From: an uncultured Acidobacteriaceae bacterium
GTDB taxonomy: Bacteria > Acidobacteriota > Terriglobia > Terriglobales > Acidobacteriaceae
Direction: 5' to 3'
NCBI GenBank assembly: GCA_937879855.1
Contig: CALFMO010000056.1
Coordinates: 1-32,930 of the forward strand
Length of the DNA: 32,930 nucleotides
In this document: positions 23,405-32,930 of the stretch, piece after piece
How positions within the stretch are numbered: the stretch's first letter is position 1
Layout of the letters: the number at the start of each line of letters is the position of its first letter
Translations under genes and position numbers: made by a program
Notes under the pieces: generated by a model
The model's database searches: none
Seen by the model: the letters and a program-made list of their open reading frames with translations, nothing else
Told to the model about the DNA's origin: nothing

Positions 23405-23827
23405 CTAGAACGGGACGTCCTCGTCGGGACCGCCCTGCGCGGGCTCATCGCCGACGCCCGTGGCGGCGGCCGCCGCCGGCTCGGCCGGACCGGGACCCGC
23501 CCCGGGCTTCGCGCGATCGAGGAAGCGCACCCCGTCCGCGACGACCTCGGCCACCTTGCGCTTTTGTCCGTCCTGGGTTTCGTACGACCGGATCTGCAGC
23601 CGCCCTTCGACCGCCACCATCCGGCCCTTCGTCAGGTACTGGCTGACCTGTTCCGCGGTCTTGCGCCAGGCGACGACGTCGATGAAATCGGTCTCGCGGT
23701 TGCCCTGCTGATTCTGGAACGGCCGGTCCACCGCGAGCGTGAAGCTGGCCACGGGCGCGCCGCTCGGCACGTACCGGAGTTCCGGATCTCTCGTGAGCCG
23801 GCCGATCAGGATGATGCGGTTATACAT
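23405..23827 (-). CDS. ssb: Single-stranded DNA-binding protein
   Basis: 140 residues. I start at ATG 23827 (MYNRIILIGRLTRDPELRYV), which overlaps the rpsF end by eight bases; the same frame stays open upstream only as GC-rich read-through. Residues ~1-105 form the OB fold (FTLAVDRPF, DFIDVVAWRKTAEQVSQYL, GRMVAVEGRLQIRSYE). A Gly/Ala/Pro-rich linker leads to the acidic tip DEDVPF, which recruits repair and replication partners. Gene order rpsF-ssb-rpsR is the standard one. Confidence 0.97.
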   Translation of the reverse strand: MYNRIILIGRLTRDPELRYVPSGAPVASFTLAVDRPFQNQQGNRETDFIDVVAWRKTAEQVSQYLTKGRMVAVEGRLQIRSYETQDGQKRKVAEVVADGVRFLDRAKPGAGPGPAEPAAAAATGVGDEPAQGGPDEDVPF

Positions 23828-24293
23828 CGGCGTGCTCCGCTCCGGCCGCCGGAGATTCGCCGGCGGTGGCCGGGGCGGCCGGCGCGGGTCCCGCCGGTGC
23901 CGGCGCGGGCGCCGCGGGTACGGGCGCGGCAGGGGCCGGAGCGGCGGCGGGTGGCGCGGCCGGGGCCGCCGGTGCCGAAGCTGTGGGTGGGGCCGCGCGC
24001 ACGGGCGCGGGGTGATGCTCGGCGACGACGAAGCGCAGGAGATCCTCCTGCAGGCCCAGCGTCTGGCGAAGACGGGCCACCTGTCCGGAGTCGAGCGAGA
24101 ACACCGTAAGGACGTAGAAGCCGTCGCGGTATTTCTGAATGGCGTAGGCCAGGCGGCGCTTGCCCCAGCGGTCGGTATTGGTGACGGTCCCGCCGTGCTC
24201 GGTGATGCGCTGGTGGACGCGCGCGATGGCCGCGCCGATCGCCTCTTCCTCGAGGTCAGGGCGCAGCACGGCAACGATCTCGTAATTAGCCAA
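23820..24293 (-). CDS. rpsF: 30S ribosomal protein S6 with Ala/Pro-rich tail
   Basis: 157 residues, TTG start. Residues 1-95 are a normal S6 (YEIVAVLRPDLEEEAIGAAI; WGKRRLAYAIQKYRDGFYVL; LRFVVAEH). Residues ~98-157 are an added low-complexity tail of Ala-Pro repeats ending GAEHADV, about 60 residues longer than most S6 proteins. E. coli S6 carries a shorter acidic tail that is glutamylated; this one is almost uncharged, so it is not an equivalent. S6 and S18 bind together on the platform and often feed back on their mRNA leader. First gene of the rpsF-ssb-rpsR-DUF2232-rplI unit. Confidence 0.96.
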   Translation of the reverse strand: MANYEIVAVLRPDLEEEAIGAAIARVHQRITEHGGTVTNTDRWGKRRLAYAIQKYRDGFYVLTVFSLDSGQVARLRQTLGLQEDLLRFVVAEHHPAPVRAAPPTASAPAAPAAPPAAAPAPAAPVPAAPAPAPAGPAPAAPATAGESPAAGAEHADV

Positions 24294-24406
24294 TCCGTCT
24301 CACATCCTTCCTGATGGACTGCCGGCCCGAGGGCCCCGGCGGCCCTGTCTCAACGCACCGGGCGGCGCGGTACAGGGCAGGAAGGCACAATGTGCCTTGG
24401 TGTGAC
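24294..24406 (-). promoter_or_regulatory. Structured rpsF leader, candidate S6:S18 autoregulatory element
   Basis: The ~110-base leader can fold: CCCTGT and ACAGGG pair around an ACCG/CGGT inner stem, placing an ACCG segment in a bulge-like position as in S6:S18-binding leaders; a second stem GGGCC-GCCGG-GGCCC follows. At its 5' end lies a near-perfect palindrome AAGGCACA-N-TGTGCCTT (24382-24398). S6:S18 leader regulation is known in E. coli and B. subtilis; here it is inferred from structure by eye. Confidence 0.35.
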
Positions 24407-24412
24407 CCGGTC

Positions 24413-24421
24413 ATTATAGCA
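24413..24421 (-). promoter_or_regulatory. Extended -10 promoter of the rpsF operon
   Basis: On the minus strand the sequence reads TGCTATAAT: a perfect TATAAT (24418-24413) with the TGn extension (24421-24419). No good -35 is seen 17 bases upstream, as usual for extended -10 promoters. Transcription would start about 110 bases before rpsF and just after the ychF stop, so ychF and rpsF are separate units. Confidence 0.6.
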
Positions 24422-24430
24422 CAGCCCGGC

Positions 24431-25591
24431 TCAGGCGGCGAACCGGAACGTGATCACATCGCCGTCCTGGACCTCGTAGGCGCGGCCTTCCAGCCGCACG
24501 AGCCCGCGCTCGCGCGCCGCGGCGAGGGAGCCGCTCGCCACCAGGTCGCGCGCGGCGACCACCTCCGCGCGGATGAAGCCGCGCTCCATATCGGTGTGGA
24601 TGCGGCCGGCGGCTTCGGCGGCGCGCGTGCCCGCCGGTACCGTCCACGCGCGGACTTCGCGGGACGCGATCGAGAAGAACGTGCGGAGCCGCAGGAGGTC
24701 GAGGCACGCTCGGGCGAGGCGCGGGAGTCCGCGCTCCGTGAGACCGAGCGCTCCCAGGAACTCCGCGGCCTGCGCGGGATCGAGCTCGCTCAGTTCCAGC
24801 TCCAATCGCGCGCACAGTCCCAGCGCCCCGGCGCCTTCCCCCTGTGCGCGGCGCGTGACCGCGTCGAGGCAGGGACCGCCGGCCGCCTCGGCCTCTTCCA
24901 GATTCGCGACATAGAGCACGGGCCGCGACGAGAGCAAGTGCAGCCGCCCGACCGCCCCGCCCCCCGACTGCGCGGGGCCGCTGGGCCGCGAAGTCGGGGT
25001 CGTCTGCTCCGCGATGGAGCCGTGGCCCTCGGCCGCGTCTTCCACCGCAGAAAACGTGCGCGCCGGGCGGCCCGCGGCCAGGTGCGCCTCGAGGGGCGCC
25101 AGCACCGCGTCCTCGTCCCGCGCCGCCTGCGCCCCGGTGCGGGCGCGGGGCCCGATCTCGGCTCGCGCGCGCTGTACGGTGTCGAGGTCGGCCATGAGCA
25201 GCTCGGTCTCGACGATCTCGATGTCGCGGATCGGATCCAGGCCGCCCTCGACGTGGGCCACGTGTCCGCCGAAACACCGCACGACATGGACGATCGCGTC
25301 GACCTCGCGGATGCGGCCGAGAAACTGGTTGCCGAGGCCTTCGCCGCGATGGGCATTGCGCACGAGGCCGGCGATGTCGACGATCTCGATCGTCGCCGGC
25401 ACCACGCGGTCCGGCGCGACCACGCGCGCGATCTCCTCGAGGCGGGGGTCCGGAATCGGAACGACGCCGACGCCGGGCGCGATCGTCGTGAACGGGTAGG
25501 GCGCGATCTCGGCGGGTGCGGCGGTGAGCGCCCGAAACAGCGTCGACTTGCCGGCGTTGGGCAGGCCGACGAGGCCGCACGCCAGGCTCAT
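24431..25591 (-). CDS. ychF: Obg-like ATPase YchF (OLA1)
   Basis: 386 residues. G1 is GLPNAGKSTLF (residues 8-18), G3 is DIAGLVRNAHRGEGLGNQFL, and the guanine-specificity motif NKxD is replaced by NLEEAE, the reason YchF prefers ATP. The C-terminal TGS domain is clear (TFFSIASREVRAW; RIHTDMERGFIRAEVV; YEVQDGDVITFRF). The middle helical arm is longer and more Gly/Ala-rich than in E. coli YchF. The protein binds the ribosome and influences translation and stress responses. It is monocistronic or the end of a unit starting upstream. Confidence 0.96.
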   Translation of the reverse strand: MSLACGLVGLPNAGKSTLFRALTAAPAEIAPYPFTTIAPGVGVVPIPDPRLEEIARVVAPDRVVPATIEIVDIAGLVRNAHRGEGLGNQFLGRIREVDAIVHVVRCFGGHVAHVEGGLDPIRDIEIVETELLMADLDTVQRARAEIGPRARTGAQAARDEDAVLAPLEAHLAAGRPARTFSAVEDAAEGHGSIAEQTTPTSRPSGPAQSGGGAVGRLHLLSSRPVLYVANLEEAEAAGGPCLDAVTRRAQGEGAGALGLCARLELELSELDPAQAAEFLGALGLTERGLPRLARACLDLLRLRTFFSIASREVRAWTVPAGTRAAEAAGRIHTDMERGFIRAEVVAARDLVASGSLAAARERGLVRLEGRAYEVQDGDVITFRFAA

Positions 25592-25612
25592 GGCCGGTCA
25601 CGGCCTGCCGCG

Positions 25613-28600
25613 CTAGGACGTTGTGGCTGCGACGGCGTTGCCGCCTTCCTGCTTCACGGCGTACATGCGGCGGTCCGCGGCCTCGATGAGGGTGATCGTG
25701 GTGTCCCCGTCCTCCGGAAAGGACGCGACGCCGAGGCTGATCGTGATCGACGCGATGTCCCGGCCGACGATGAACGGCGTGTCTTCGACGGTGCGCCGGA
25801 TCCGCTCGGCCACGTCGGCGGCAATTGCCCGCGGCGTGTGCGGCAGGAGGATGATGAACTCGTCGCCGCCGTAGCGGGCCACGAAGTCGATCTGCTTGCG
25901 GTGCTCCCGTTCCAGCGTGCGGGCCACCATCCGCAGCACGTCGTCGCCGCGGAGGTGACCGTAGGTGTCGTTGTAGCGCTTGAACCGGTCGATTTCGATC
26001 ATGATCATCGAGAGCGGCAGGGCGTACCGTCTGGACCGCTCGAGTTCCTGGTCGAGCGCCTGAATGAACGCCCGGTGGTTCGCGAGGCCCGTCAGGCCGT
26101 CCGTGGCCGCGAGGTGGCGCGTCTGCTCGTACAGCCGCGCGTTCTCGATCGCGACCATCGCGTAGCCGGCGAGCGTGGTGAGCGTGTGGCGGGGGCGCTC
26201 GCCGAGGCGGTCCGCGTCCGCCGTGCCGACGCTGAAGACCCCGATGAGCTGGCCTTCACGCACGAGCGGCAGGGCGAGCGTGGTCTCGACGGGCCCCCCG
26301 TCGCCGGCCGCCGCGGTGATCAGCACGGGGCGCCGGTCCCGCGCCGCCTGACCCTCCGCGCCCTCCCAGGCCGGGATCCGCGTGCCGAGCGCGTGGCCCG
26401 CGCCGCAGGCGGCGCGCACCTCCAGATCGCCGCGCTCGTCCGCGAGCAGAATGGCGCTGCGGTCGTATCCGAAGCGGCGGCAGGTCACCTTGACCAGGGA
26501 TTCCAGCACGGCGGAGAGCTCGAGCGAGGCGCTGACCATCTGCGCGGCCTCGTGCAGCGCCTGGATCTCGTCGCGGGCGGACCGCACCTCGGCGAAGAGC
26601 ACGGCGTTGCGCAGCGCGGAGGACACCTCCCCGGCGAGCGCCGTGAGCAGCTCGACGTCGGACCGGCCGAGGACGGGATCCGCCGTCTCGACGTTGATCA
26701 CGCCGACGACACGTCCCTCCACGAAGATCGGCACGCAGACCTCCTGCCGGACCCGCGGGTCCACGGTCAGGTAGTCGCGCTCCGTGGCGACGTCGGCGCT
26801 CAGGATGGCCACCCCGGTGCGCGCGACGCGCCCGACGATGCCGCGCTCGATCGGCACCAGCATGGGGATGTCGCCCAGGTAGCCGCGCCGGCTGACCACC
26901 CGCAGCGCGGTGCCGTCATCGGTGAGCGTCAGCAGCGCGACGAGCGGGTAGTGCAGCGTCGCGTGCAGCTCCTCGACGAGCGTCTCGAACAGATCTTCCG
27001 GGCGCAGGGCCGTGGCGACGCGGCCCATCACGCGGTTCAGCAGCGCGAGCTCGCGCGCCCGCCGCTCGGCGCCGTCGAGCAGCCGGGCGTTCTCGACCGC
27101 GATCGCCGCCTGGTTCGCAAAGGCCGCGCCGAGTGCGATGTCCGCCTGCGCGTACGGCCGGACGCGGTCGTGGTACAGCCGCAGCACGCCCGTCACGCGG
27201 TCGCGGTACAGGAGCGGGAACAGCGCAACCGTGCGGTATCCGATCTTGGCCGCGGCCTTGCGGACCGGCTCGCCGAGCGGATCCTGCTCGACGTCCGTGA
27301 TGACGACCGGCTCGCGGCGCGACATCACGACCGACGCCGCCCCGAGGCCCGCGGCGACCGTGCCGGCCGCGAGGGTGACGTACTCGTCGGAGAGGCCGCG
27401 GGTGAATACGTGCGTCGGGTGCCGCCCGGGCTCGCCGAGGAAGATGCCGCACCGGTCCGCGCCCAGGACGTCGCGGGCGCTGTCGGCGATGAGCTCGAAG
27501 ACGGCGTTCACGTCGTGCTCCGAGTTGATGCGTTCGGAGATCGTCTCGAGCGCCCCCATGCGCTGCAGCTGCGCGCGGGTGGCGTCCGACAGCCTGACGT
27601 TGTCGATCGCGACGGCGCCCTCGTTGGCGAAGGCCTGCAGCAGGTCGATCTCGTCGGGCGTCCACGCATGGACCTCGTCTCGCCCGATCGCGACGGCGCC
27701 GACGACGCGGTCCTTCGACATCATCGGCGCGGCGGCCACCGCGCGCGACGCACCCGCCGGCAGGACCGCGGGCGCGCCCGGCAGGTCGAGCGTGTCCGCG
27801 GTGGCCACGGGGCGCGCCCGCCGGACCGCCTCGACGACGGTCCAGGTCCGCCAGCCGGTCCCGGAGATCGCCGGCCGCAGCCGGATGACGTCGTCGGGGA
27901 TGTTTCGGAACGCCGCGGCGACGAGGGTGCCGGTCGTGTCGTCGTAGTGCGCGAGCACCCCGCGCGCGCCGCCGAGCGTCTCGGTCGCGAGGTCGACGAT
28001 GAGCTGCTGGATTGTGGTCGTTCCGACGCCGGCCGCCGCGGCGCGGGCCACCTGCTGGAGGGCTTCCTTCCGGGCGACCGCCCGCCGCGTGGCGTCGTAC
28101 AGCCTGGCATTGTGCAGCGCGAGGGCGGCGAGGGTGGCGAGCGTGGCGATGAGCCGCTGCTGCGGCGCCGTGAAGGCTCCCGGCGCGTCCTTGACGAGCG
28201 TCAGGACGCCGAGCGCCTCGGTCCCTGCCGCGAGCGGCACCGTGAGCGCCGATCGCACCTGCCGGCCGCCGAGGATACCGGCGATGTCCTGACGCCGCCG
28301 GGGCTCCCGCGCGTAGTCCCACACGGCCAGCGTGCGCCGCTGCAACAGCGCGTCGTCTGCGGCGCCCGCGATGATGCCGGTCGCGAGCGGGGCCGCCTGC
28401 TGGGACGTCAGCCCGCGGGCCAGCGCAATCGCGTACCCGGCCTCCGGGGCCCGCAGCGCGATCCACAGCGCGTCGGGCCGCGCGATGCGGACGACCTGAT
28501 CCGCCAGCCGGTCGAGCAATCCGCCGGGTTCGAGCGTGCCGAGCAGATCCCCGGCGGCGGCATGAAACGCGGCGGCTTCGTGCGCCGCGTGCCGGCGCAC

Positions 28601-29296
28601 GGCGAGCAGGAGTGCCGCCACGCCGCCGATCAGCAGCGGAGCCAGCGCGCCCGCCTCGCGCTGCGTGAGACCGCCCGACACGAACAGCGCGAGCGCGATG
28701 CCGGCCGCCCCCAGCGCGGCGCTCGTCGACGCCTGCCAGACCCCGCTGTGCGTCAGGACATATCGGAGCCGCTCGCCGCGGACTACCGCGAGGCGCAGAC
28801 TGACGAGCAGCGCCTGCGTCGCCGCGTAGACGGCGATCGACACGAGCACCGCGGCGCCCAGCCCGGTGGCGGGCCACGCGAGCGGCGCCGCGAGCCACTT
28901 ACCCGGCGCCGCCACCGCGTTCCAGGCGTATCCCGCCAGCAGCACGGTGAGCGCGCGCTGCCCGGGATTGAAGACGCGGCTCAGGCGCCCGCGCCGCTGG
29001 ATCGTGTCGACCACGGCCACGCCCGCGGCGCCGGCCAGCGCCGCGGGAATCGGGCCGAAGAGCACCATCACCGGCAGCTGGACGAGGGCGGCGAGCGAGA
29101 CATACCCGCCGGCCACGAGCGGCACCGCGAAGGACTCCGCGAGCACCGCGAGCGCAAAGAGCGCGAGGCCGGTTTCGAAGGGCGGGAGGACGATGCCGTG
29201 CGCACTGCGCGCGGCGGCGACGATCATGAGTGCCGCCGCGAGGAACGGCGTCACGGCGGTCAGCGCCGATTCAAGAATCCGAGAGCGGTCCTGCAC
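25613..29296 (-). CDS. Membrane-anchored multi-GAF diguanylate cyclase (GGDEF)
   Basis: 1227 residues from GTG 29296, chosen for GGAG seven bases upstream; a TTG at 29356 has no such site. Residues ~10-240 hold about seven hydrophobic helices (MASE-like sensor). About five GAF-type domains follow (repeated 'LxxIxxxIxSxxDxxxxFELI/LVEEL' openings and 'xAIAVENARL' closings). The C-terminus is a GGDEF domain with intact GGDEF (ARYGGDEFIILLP), so it should make c-di-GMP. The product-inhibition site RxxD is KQID here and may be weak. Some GAF openings are nearly identical, suggesting internal duplication. Ligands are unknown. Confidence 0.92.
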   Translation of the reverse strand: MQDRSRILESALTAVTPFLAAALMIVAAARSAHGIVLPPFETGLALFALAVLAESFAVPLVAGGYVSLAALVQLPVMVLFGPIPAALAGAAGVAVVDTIQRRGRLSRVFNPGQRALTVLLAGYAWNAVAAPGKWLAAPLAWPATGLGAAVLVSIAVYAATQALLVSLRLAVVRGERLRYVLTHSGVWQASTSAALGAAGIALALFVSGGLTQREAGALAPLLIGGVAALLLAVRRHAAHEAAAFHAAAGDLLGTLEPGGLLDRLADQVVRIARPDALWIALRAPEAGYAIALARGLTSQQAAPLATGIIAGAADDALLQRRTLAVWDYAREPRRRQDIAGILGGRQVRSALTVPLAAGTEALGVLTLVKDAPGAFTAPQQRLIATLATLAALALHNARLYDATRRAVARKEALQQVARAAAAGVGTTTIQQLIVDLATETLGGARGVLAHYDDTTGTLVAAAFRNIPDDVIRLRPAISGTGWRTWTVVEAVRRARPVATADTLDLPGAPAVLPAGASRAVAAAPMMSKDRVVGAVAIGRDEVHAWTPDEIDLLQAFANEGAVAIDNVRLSDATRAQLQRMGALETISERINSEHDVNAVFELIADSARDVLGADRCGIFLGEPGRHPTHVFTRGLSDEYVTLAAGTVAAGLGAASVVMSRREPVVITDVEQDPLGEPVRKAAAKIGYRTVALFPLLYRDRVTGVLRLYHDRVRPYAQADIALGAAFANQAAIAVENARLLDGAERRARELALLNRVMGRVATALRPEDLFETLVEELHATLHYPLVALLTLTDDGTALRVVSRRGYLGDIPMLVPIERGIVGRVARTGVAILSADVATERDYLTVDPRVRQEVCVPIFVEGRVVGVINVETADPVLGRSDVELLTALAGEVSSALRNAVLFAEVRSARDEIQALHEAAQMVSASLELSAVLESLVKVTCRRFGYDRSAILLADERGDLEVRAACGAGHALGTRIPAWEGAEGQAARDRRPVLITAAAGDGGPVETTLALPLVREGQLIGVFSVGTADADRLGERPRHTLTTLAGYAMVAIENARLYEQTRHLAATDGLTGLANHRAFIQALDQELERSRRYALPLSMIMIEIDRFKRYNDTYGHLRGDDVLRMVARTLEREHRKQIDFVARYGGDEFIILLPHTPRAIAADVAERIRRTVEDTPFIVGRDIASITISLGVASFPEDGDTTITLIEAADRRMYAVKQEGGNAVAATTS

Positions 29297-29454
29297 GCTC
29301 AACTCCGCGTTGCGCCCGGCGTCGTCCTGAGTCAGGTTACGAGAGCTTCGGCGCAAGATTACGGGTACGATGGCGCTGCAACACTCCGACGGCGACGTGC
29401 TTAGTGAGTTTATACACGATTATGCTGTTCCCCAGACGCTTCCTTCCGAATCCC

Positions 29455-29649
29455 CTACGACCCCCGCCGCACGAACTCCCGGATCCGCCGCTCTAGCTTC
29501 GAGCGGGGCATCAGCACCCGGCGCTCGCAGCGCAGACACCTGAGGCCGATGTCGGCGCCGAGCCGGACGATCTCCCATTGATCGCCGCCGCAGGGATGCG
29601 CCTTGCGCGTGCGCACCACGTCGCCGAGGGCCAGTTTGACGACCGGCAT
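29455..29649 (-). CDS. DUF951 small protein
   Basis: 64 residues from ATG 29649, eight bases after the spermidine-synthase-like gene. It matches DUF951 throughout: LALGDVVRTRKAHPCGGDQWEI, in part, then RLGADIGLRCLRCERRVLMPRSKLERRI. The CLRC pair with the earlier HPCG Cys suggests a small beta-barrel with metal binding. Common in Bacillota, function unknown, possibly nucleic-acid binding. The frame upstream of 29649 is open but antisense-like and not part of the gene. Confidence 0.92.
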   Translation of the reverse strand: MPVVKLALGDVVRTRKAHPCGGDQWEIVRLGADIGLRCLRCERRVLMPRSKLERRIREFVRRGS

Positions 29650-29657
29650 GGAGGCCT

Positions 29658-31127
29658 CTAGCGGCGGGGCGCGGCCAGCACGTCGGTCGGCGCGAAGTCG
29701 TCGGTGAGGAGCGGGACGTCCGCGGTCTCGACCGGCCGCGCGACGAGCGTCGCCGCGTCCCGCACGAACCCCGCGATGGTCACGCGGCCGGAGGCCGCGG
29801 CGGCTTCCGCACGCGCTCTGACTGCGCCCGCGTCGAGGCGCGGTCCGGACGTCCCGACGATGATGAGGTTCTGCAGCGATTCCCCGGCGTCGCCGTCGAC
29901 CGGGAAGACGTAGACCGCCGGGAACACCGACGCGAACGTCTTGTCGATCGCGCGGAAGAGCCGGCTCTCCGGCCCGCGCAGCGCGCCGATCACGTTCGCC
30001 GCGACGGCGCCGCCCGGCGCAAGGCGCGCGGCCGCCTCCGTGTAGAACTCCCGGGTCGCGAGATGGAACGGAATCGTGTCGATGAGGTACGCGTCGAGGA
30101 CGATCAGATCGTAGCGGTCCGCGGTGCGGCGCAGCCACAGCCGTCCGTCCTGCACGTGAACGGTCAGGCGCGGTCCGCGGGGCAGGTCGAAGAAGCGTAT
30201 GGCCGTGTCGGCCACGGCCGGATCGATCTCGACGACATCGATCGCGAGATCCGGGTAGTCGTGAAAGAACCGCGACGGTGCGGTGCCGCCGCCCATCCCG
30301 ACGAACAGGACGTGCTTCGGCCGGGGGATCAGGGCGAGCGGCAGATGCAGGTAGTCCGTGTAGGAGAACACGGTGCGCAGCGGCGCCGAGCGGTCGCGCG
30401 CGCTCTGCCAGTAGCGGTCGAGGCGCAGGTACCGGATCGCGCCTTCGTCGCTCACGGTGATCCGGTGATAGACGGTGTCGCGCGCGTACACCACGTCGGC
30501 GCCGTCAGGCGGCACCGCCGAGGTGAGGACGGCGATGACGGCGAGCGTACCGGCCGTGGCGGCGGCCGGCACCATCCGGCGCGTCCACAGAAATCCGATC
30601 ACGGCCAGCGCCATCTCCACGGCGCCGAGCAGCTGGATGAGCGAGCGGATGCCCAGCCATGAGATCAGCACGAACGCGGCGAGCAGCGTCCCCGCGATGC
30701 TGCCGAGCGTGCTGAGCGCGTAGAGCATGCCGGCGACGTTGCCGATGCCTTCGACCGTGCGGGCCTTGAGGCGCACCGCGTACGGCGACACGGTCGCCAT
30801 GAGCACGGCGGGGACGAAGAACAGCGCCGTGCTGCCGAGCAGCGGCCCCCAGCGGGGGCCGAGGTCCCGGGCGGCGACTTCCGCGAGAACCATGCCGGCC
30901 ACGTGCGGGATGGGATAAGTCGCGGCGCCGCCGGCCAGGACGAGCGCGAGAAACGGTCCGGGCTGCGGCCACCGCGTCGCGATGCGGCCCCCGAGGTAGT
31001 AGCCGAGGCTGAGGGCCGCGAGAAACACGCCGATCAGGCTGCCCCACACGTAGACGGAGTTCCCGAAAAACGGAGCGACGACGCGGCTCGCGACGATTTC
31101 CAGCGCGAGCAGCACGCCGCCGCTCAC
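29658..31127 (-). CDS. Membrane-fused spermidine synthase-like protein
   Basis: 489 residues from GTG 31127, the only canonical start in the frame; see the finding about a possible ATT start at 31148. About six to seven membrane helices occupy residues 1-200 (VYVWGSLIGVFLAALSLGYYLG; FFVPAVLMATVSPYAVRL). The cytosolic half is a spermidine-synthase fold: HVLFVGMGGGTAPSRF (AdoMet-type loop), IDVVEIDP and DRYDLIVLDAYL. Family members are called fused MFS/spermidine synthases, although few have shown aminopropyl transfer. It sits in a clpB-this-DUF951 unit on one strand. Confidence 0.9.
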   Translation of the reverse strand: MSGGVLLALEIVASRVVAPFFGNSVYVWGSLIGVFLAALSLGYYLGGRIATRWPQPGPFLALVLAGGAATYPIPHVAGMVLAEVAARDLGPRWGPLLGSTALFFVPAVLMATVSPYAVRLKARTVEGIGNVAGMLYALSTLGSIAGTLLAAFVLISWLGIRSLIQLLGAVEMALAVIGFLWTRRMVPAAATAGTLAVIAVLTSAVPPDGADVVYARDTVYHRITVSDEGAIRYLRLDRYWQSARDRSAPLRTVFSYTDYLHLPLALIPRPKHVLFVGMGGGTAPSRFFHDYPDLAIDVVEIDPAVADTAIRFFDLPRGPRLTVHVQDGRLWLRRTADRYDLIVLDAYLIDTIPFHLATREFYTEAAARLAPGGAVAANVIGALRGPESRLFRAIDKTFASVFPAVYVFPVDGDAGESLQNLIIVGTSGPRLDAGAVRARAEAAAASGRVTIAGFVRDAATLVARPVETADVPLLTDDFAPTDVLAAPRR

Positions 31128-31211
31128 AAAAACGATGAGTTCGAGAATCGAGGCCCTCCCTGTCTGACGCAGGACCTCCGGCCGCTTCGCGACCTCCTGC
31201 CGGGCCGGCCT

Positions 31212-32930
<1,719 letters not shown>

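Noticed and set aside
24414..25601. A second minus-strand frame of 395 codons over ychF
   Set aside because: Arg/Pro-rich off-frame shadow; the true YchF frame (24431-25591) has all family motifs.
24314..29404. A 1696-codon plus-strand open frame
   Set aside because: It lies antisense to ychF and the GAF-GGDEF gene, is extremely rich in Arg/Ala/Gly/Asp, and has no domain; it is a by-product of high GC.

Overview
The window looks like a chromosomal segment of a high-GC, Gram-positive-type or deep-branching Terrabacteria bacterium, probably from a little-sampled lineage. The evidence is the right-hand block rpsF-ssb-rpsR-DUF2232-rplI, followed after two small genes by dnaB, which is the order seen in Bacillota and relatives. 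A DUF951 gene and a LexA/DinR-type operator of the Bacillus kind (CGAACATATGTTCT) agree with this. I cannot place the species.

Layout. Positions 17.8-32.9 kb are very GC-rich, entirely minus-strand and mostly housekeeping: clpB (cut by the window edge), a membrane-anchored spermidine-synthase-like protein, DUF951, a large GAF-GGDEF sensor, ychF, rpsF-ssb-rpsR-DUF2232-rplI, a small secreted protein, a STAS protein, and dnaB carrying an intein in its P-loop. Positions 1-17.8 kb are less GC-rich, switch strand often, and hold almost only genes of kinds known from phage-defence and conflict islands. The island starts just past the 3' end of dnaB, where five short direct repeats lie on one face of the helix.

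The island, left to right: a partial dCTP-deaminase-like gene with a GNAT gene; an ASCH protein and a DNA methyltransferase; a small DUF6788-like gene; a NurA nuclease/HerA ATPase pair; a compact ubiquitin-like conjugation operon (Ubl, E2-like, JAB-E1 fusion); and, divergent from it, a five-gene operon encoding a MazF/PemK-like protein, a sigma-factor-like protein, a zinc-finger-MazF-like fusion, a Lon-protease/RNase HIII fusion, and a TPR/cold-shock-domain protein. A small membrane protein with a MerR-like HTH protein, and a possible winged-helix ORF, follow.

How the parts may work together. HerA and NurA form a known motor-nuclease complex. The Ubl operon has what is needed to activate (E1), pass on (E2-like) and trim or remove (JAB) a small modifier. 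The five-gene operon reads as a self-contained conflict system: two SH3-barrel MazF-like modules flank a sigma-like protein, the second sits on an anti-sigma-type zinc finger, and the next gene joins a Lon-type Ser-Lys protease to an RNA:DNA-hybrid nuclease, with an RNA-binding TPR protein last. My inference is that a foreign nucleic-acid signal (R-loop or hybrid) leads to proteolysis of the zinc-finger/MazF protein, releasing the sigma-like factor, the toxin, or both. I know of no described system with this exact composition, so it is my main candidate for a new one.
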